This document shows positions 62,676 through 64,000 of a stretch of 64,000 nucleotides of DNA, piece by piece; positions within the stretch are counted from its first letter, which is position 1; every line of letters starts with the position of its first letter. The notes below the pieces were generated by a model that made no database searches, had not been told where the DNA came from, and saw nothing but the letters and a program-made list of their open reading frames with translations. Made by a program: the position numbers and the translations under genes. This DNA comes from Olivibacter jilunii (GTDB lineage: Bacteria > Bacteroidota > Bacteroidia > Sphingobacteriales > Sphingobacteriaceae), in contig NZ_LR027849.1 in NCBI RefSeq assembly GCF_900607235.1, positions 1,203,231-1,267,230 on the forward strand. Reading direction: 5' to 3'.

Positions 62676-63647
62676 TCAATCTATTCTCAATACTATTTTT
62701 CCTATATGCCTTCCTTCTTCCATTAAATCATGAGCTCTCCAAGCTTCCGCCAATGGAAATACAGCATGAATCAGCGGTCTGAAAAAACCGGAATGCATCA
62801 GCGGCCAAACATTGTTTAGTATGTCCGCCGTCAACATAGCCTTAAAATGTTTATCTCTACTACGTAAAGTACTACCGGTAACGCTGATTCTTTTATGCAT
62901 AATTTCCATGATATCCAGCTCAACCAAGGAACCATTCATGGCATTGATATATACTAAGCGCCCATCATGGTTCAAAATACTGATATTCTTCCTGAAATAG
63001 GATCCACCTACCATATCTAATATAACATCTATTTTTTCCTTTGCAAAAACCTTTTCAAATTCGTAAATCCGGTAATTGATACAAACGTCAGCCCCCAGGT
63101 CAAGACAGGCTTTACATTTCTCCTCCGAACCAGCGGTGGCGTACACTTTCGCCCCAATGCTTTTTGCAAGTTGAATCGCCGTAATACCGATACCACTCGA
63201 ACCACCATGCACAAGAAAATGTTCGTTTTTTTTCAGTGCTCCGCGGCGAAAAACATTATCCCACACCGTATAAATGGTTTCCGGAAGGCTCGCAGCTTCA
63301 ACAAAACTCAAACCTGTAGGGATGGGCAAACAATGACCTGCATTGGCAACCGCTTTCTCCGCATAACCACCTCCGGCAATCAATGCACATACATGATCTC
63401 CAATCTGCCATTGAGCTACCTCGGCACCTATTTGTTCAATAACGCCTGCAATTTCTAAGCCCGGTATATCACTTGCAACGCCTTCAGGAGCTGAGTACTT
63501 CCCCTTGCGCTGAAATATATCCGGTCGATTTACCCCGGCTGCCGCCACCTTAATAAGTACTTCATCGGGTTTTATTAATGGATCAGGCTTATCATGTAGT
63601 TTTAGAACGTTTGGTGCACCATATTCAGTAATCGAAATTGCTTTCAT
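62676..63647 (-). CDS. NAD(P)H quinone oxidoreductase (zinc-free MDR family)
   Basis: 323 residues. GroES-like N-terminal part (EVLIKVAAAGVNRPDIFQRKGKYSAPEG) and a Rossmann part with the NADPH-binding HGGSSGIGITAIQLAKSIGAKVYATAGS. No zinc-binding Cys cluster, so it belongs to the quinone oxidoreductase (QOR/PIG3) branch of the medium-chain dehydrogenase family. It probably reduces quinones or reactive enones with NADPH in the cytoplasm. Single gene on the minus strand. Confidence 0.92.
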   Translation of the reverse strand: MKAISITEYGAPNVLKLHDKPDPLIKPDEVLIKVAAAGVNRPDIFQRKGKYSAPEGVASDIPGLEIAGVIEQIGAEVAQWQIGDHVCALIAGGGYAEKAVANAGHCLPIPTGLSFVEAASLPETIYTVWDNVFRRGALKKNEHFLVHGGSSGIGITAIQLAKSIGAKVYATAGSEEKCKACLDLGADVCINYRIYEFEKVFAKEKIDVILDMVGGSYFRKNISILNHDGRLVYINAMNGSLVELDIMEIMHKRISVTGSTLRSRDKHFKAMLTADILNNVWPLMHSGFFRPLIHAVFPLAEAWRAHDLMEEGRHIGKIVLRID

Positions 63648-64000
63648 GTTTATTTTTCTTTCTAGCTTAAGTTCAACGTTTGTGCCATCAAATTGTTTAT
63701 AAATTCACGCTAACGCTCCTTGAATGAAAAAGATTTGTCTGAGGGCCTTTTTTGTATTTCTTCTCATTAAAACAAGATCCTTTTAACCAAACCATACAAA
63801 ACAAAACAAAAACAGGAATTAATCACAAAAATTAACAGAAAAATCAATCAAAAAACCATAAAAATATCAATATAGACATGAATATATCATAATATTTTAT
63901 AAAAATTGAAATAAATACACAAAAACAAAGAAAAAAAAGGAAGCATATAATACAGTAAACTTCCTATTTATTAGTTTATGACTTAAAATATTTTAAAATG
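63648..64000. other. AT-rich right end of the window
   Basis: 353 bases without a supported gene. The last ~220 are extremely A-rich and low complexity. A small hairpin (GGAAG / CTTCC) lies near 63940-63965. The final three bases read ATG, which could begin a gene outside the window. Confidence 0.5.

Noticed and set aside
63780..64000. A-rich tract as a mobile-element border
   Set aside because: No terminal repeats, target duplications or transposase remnants are visible.

Overview
This is a chromosomal segment of a Bacteroidota bacterium, most likely family Sphingobacteriaceae (Sphingobacterium/Olivibacter/Pedobacter type). The sequence signs are an AT-rich genome, exact matches to the Bacteroidota -7 promoter box TAnnTTTG upstream of many genes, near-absence of Shine-Dalgarno sequences, several TTG/GTG starts, a GLPGLI-family protein, a CzcA-TolC fusion, and a BtuG-like B12-binding propeller. 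Placement at genus level is inference. I see no phage, insertion sequence, CRISPR array or integron, so this reads as core chromosome with a few regulated accessory modules.

Layout. 1-6103: heavy-metal efflux (3' part of an HME-RND pump fused to TolC, its adaptor lipoprotein, and an SPC-type P1B-4 ATPase). 6209-8163: a DUF3307 membrane protein with a SatD-like regulator under a triple half-site operator, then a lipoprotein. 8320-8403: a possible small RNA. 8427-11165: tcdA, TatD-like hydrolase, M23 peptidase. 11410-13600: unknown protein, TetR regulator, universal stress protein. 13768-16153: proBA. 16219-20524: a cobalamin riboswitch driving a surface lipoprotein, a BtuB-like TonB receptor and a BtuG-like propeller lipoprotein. 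20704-23163: small aromatic-rich secreted protein, LpoB-like lipoprotein and COG3014 lipoprotein. 23184-26459: prfC and guaB. 26879-31951: MFS transporter, GMC oxidoreductase, Tat-exported Gfo/Idh/MocA protein and gluconate-2-dehydrogenase subunit-3 protein, probably for oxidising sugars or glycosides. 32053-33640: trmN6, idi, two tRNA-Leu. 33856-40707: DUF2147 protein, then a TetR-TolC-AcrA-AcrB drug-efflux operon.

40800-47121: a crotonase under a 22-bp palindrome, then a four-gene operon BlaI - M56 peptidase carrying a SusC-plug stub - GLPGLI protein - outer-membrane barrel, with its own three-half-site operator. 47274-53988: DUF3347 metal-motif lipoprotein, gltA, DUF3185-like protein, lgt, suhB-like gene, nfu, purB and a tiny Thr-rich lipoprotein. 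54194-56015: an ECF-type sigma factor followed by a single protein joining an anti-sigma-like N-terminus, one membrane segment and a trypsin-like protease. 56114-63647: methyltransferase, tricorn-like S41 protease, YtcJ-like amidohydrolase lipoprotein, two duplicated tRNA-Lys units, quinone oxidoreductase.

The strongest candidates for under-described biology are the BlaI/M56-plug/GLPGLI/barrel operon (41775-47121), which looks like a proteolysis-coupled envelope sensor, and the sigma / anti-sigma-protease pair (54357-56015). The riboswitch-led B12 operon adds a surface lipoprotein of unclear role. Several starts were moved from the longest reading frame to an internal ATG or TTG; the reason is given in each entry.
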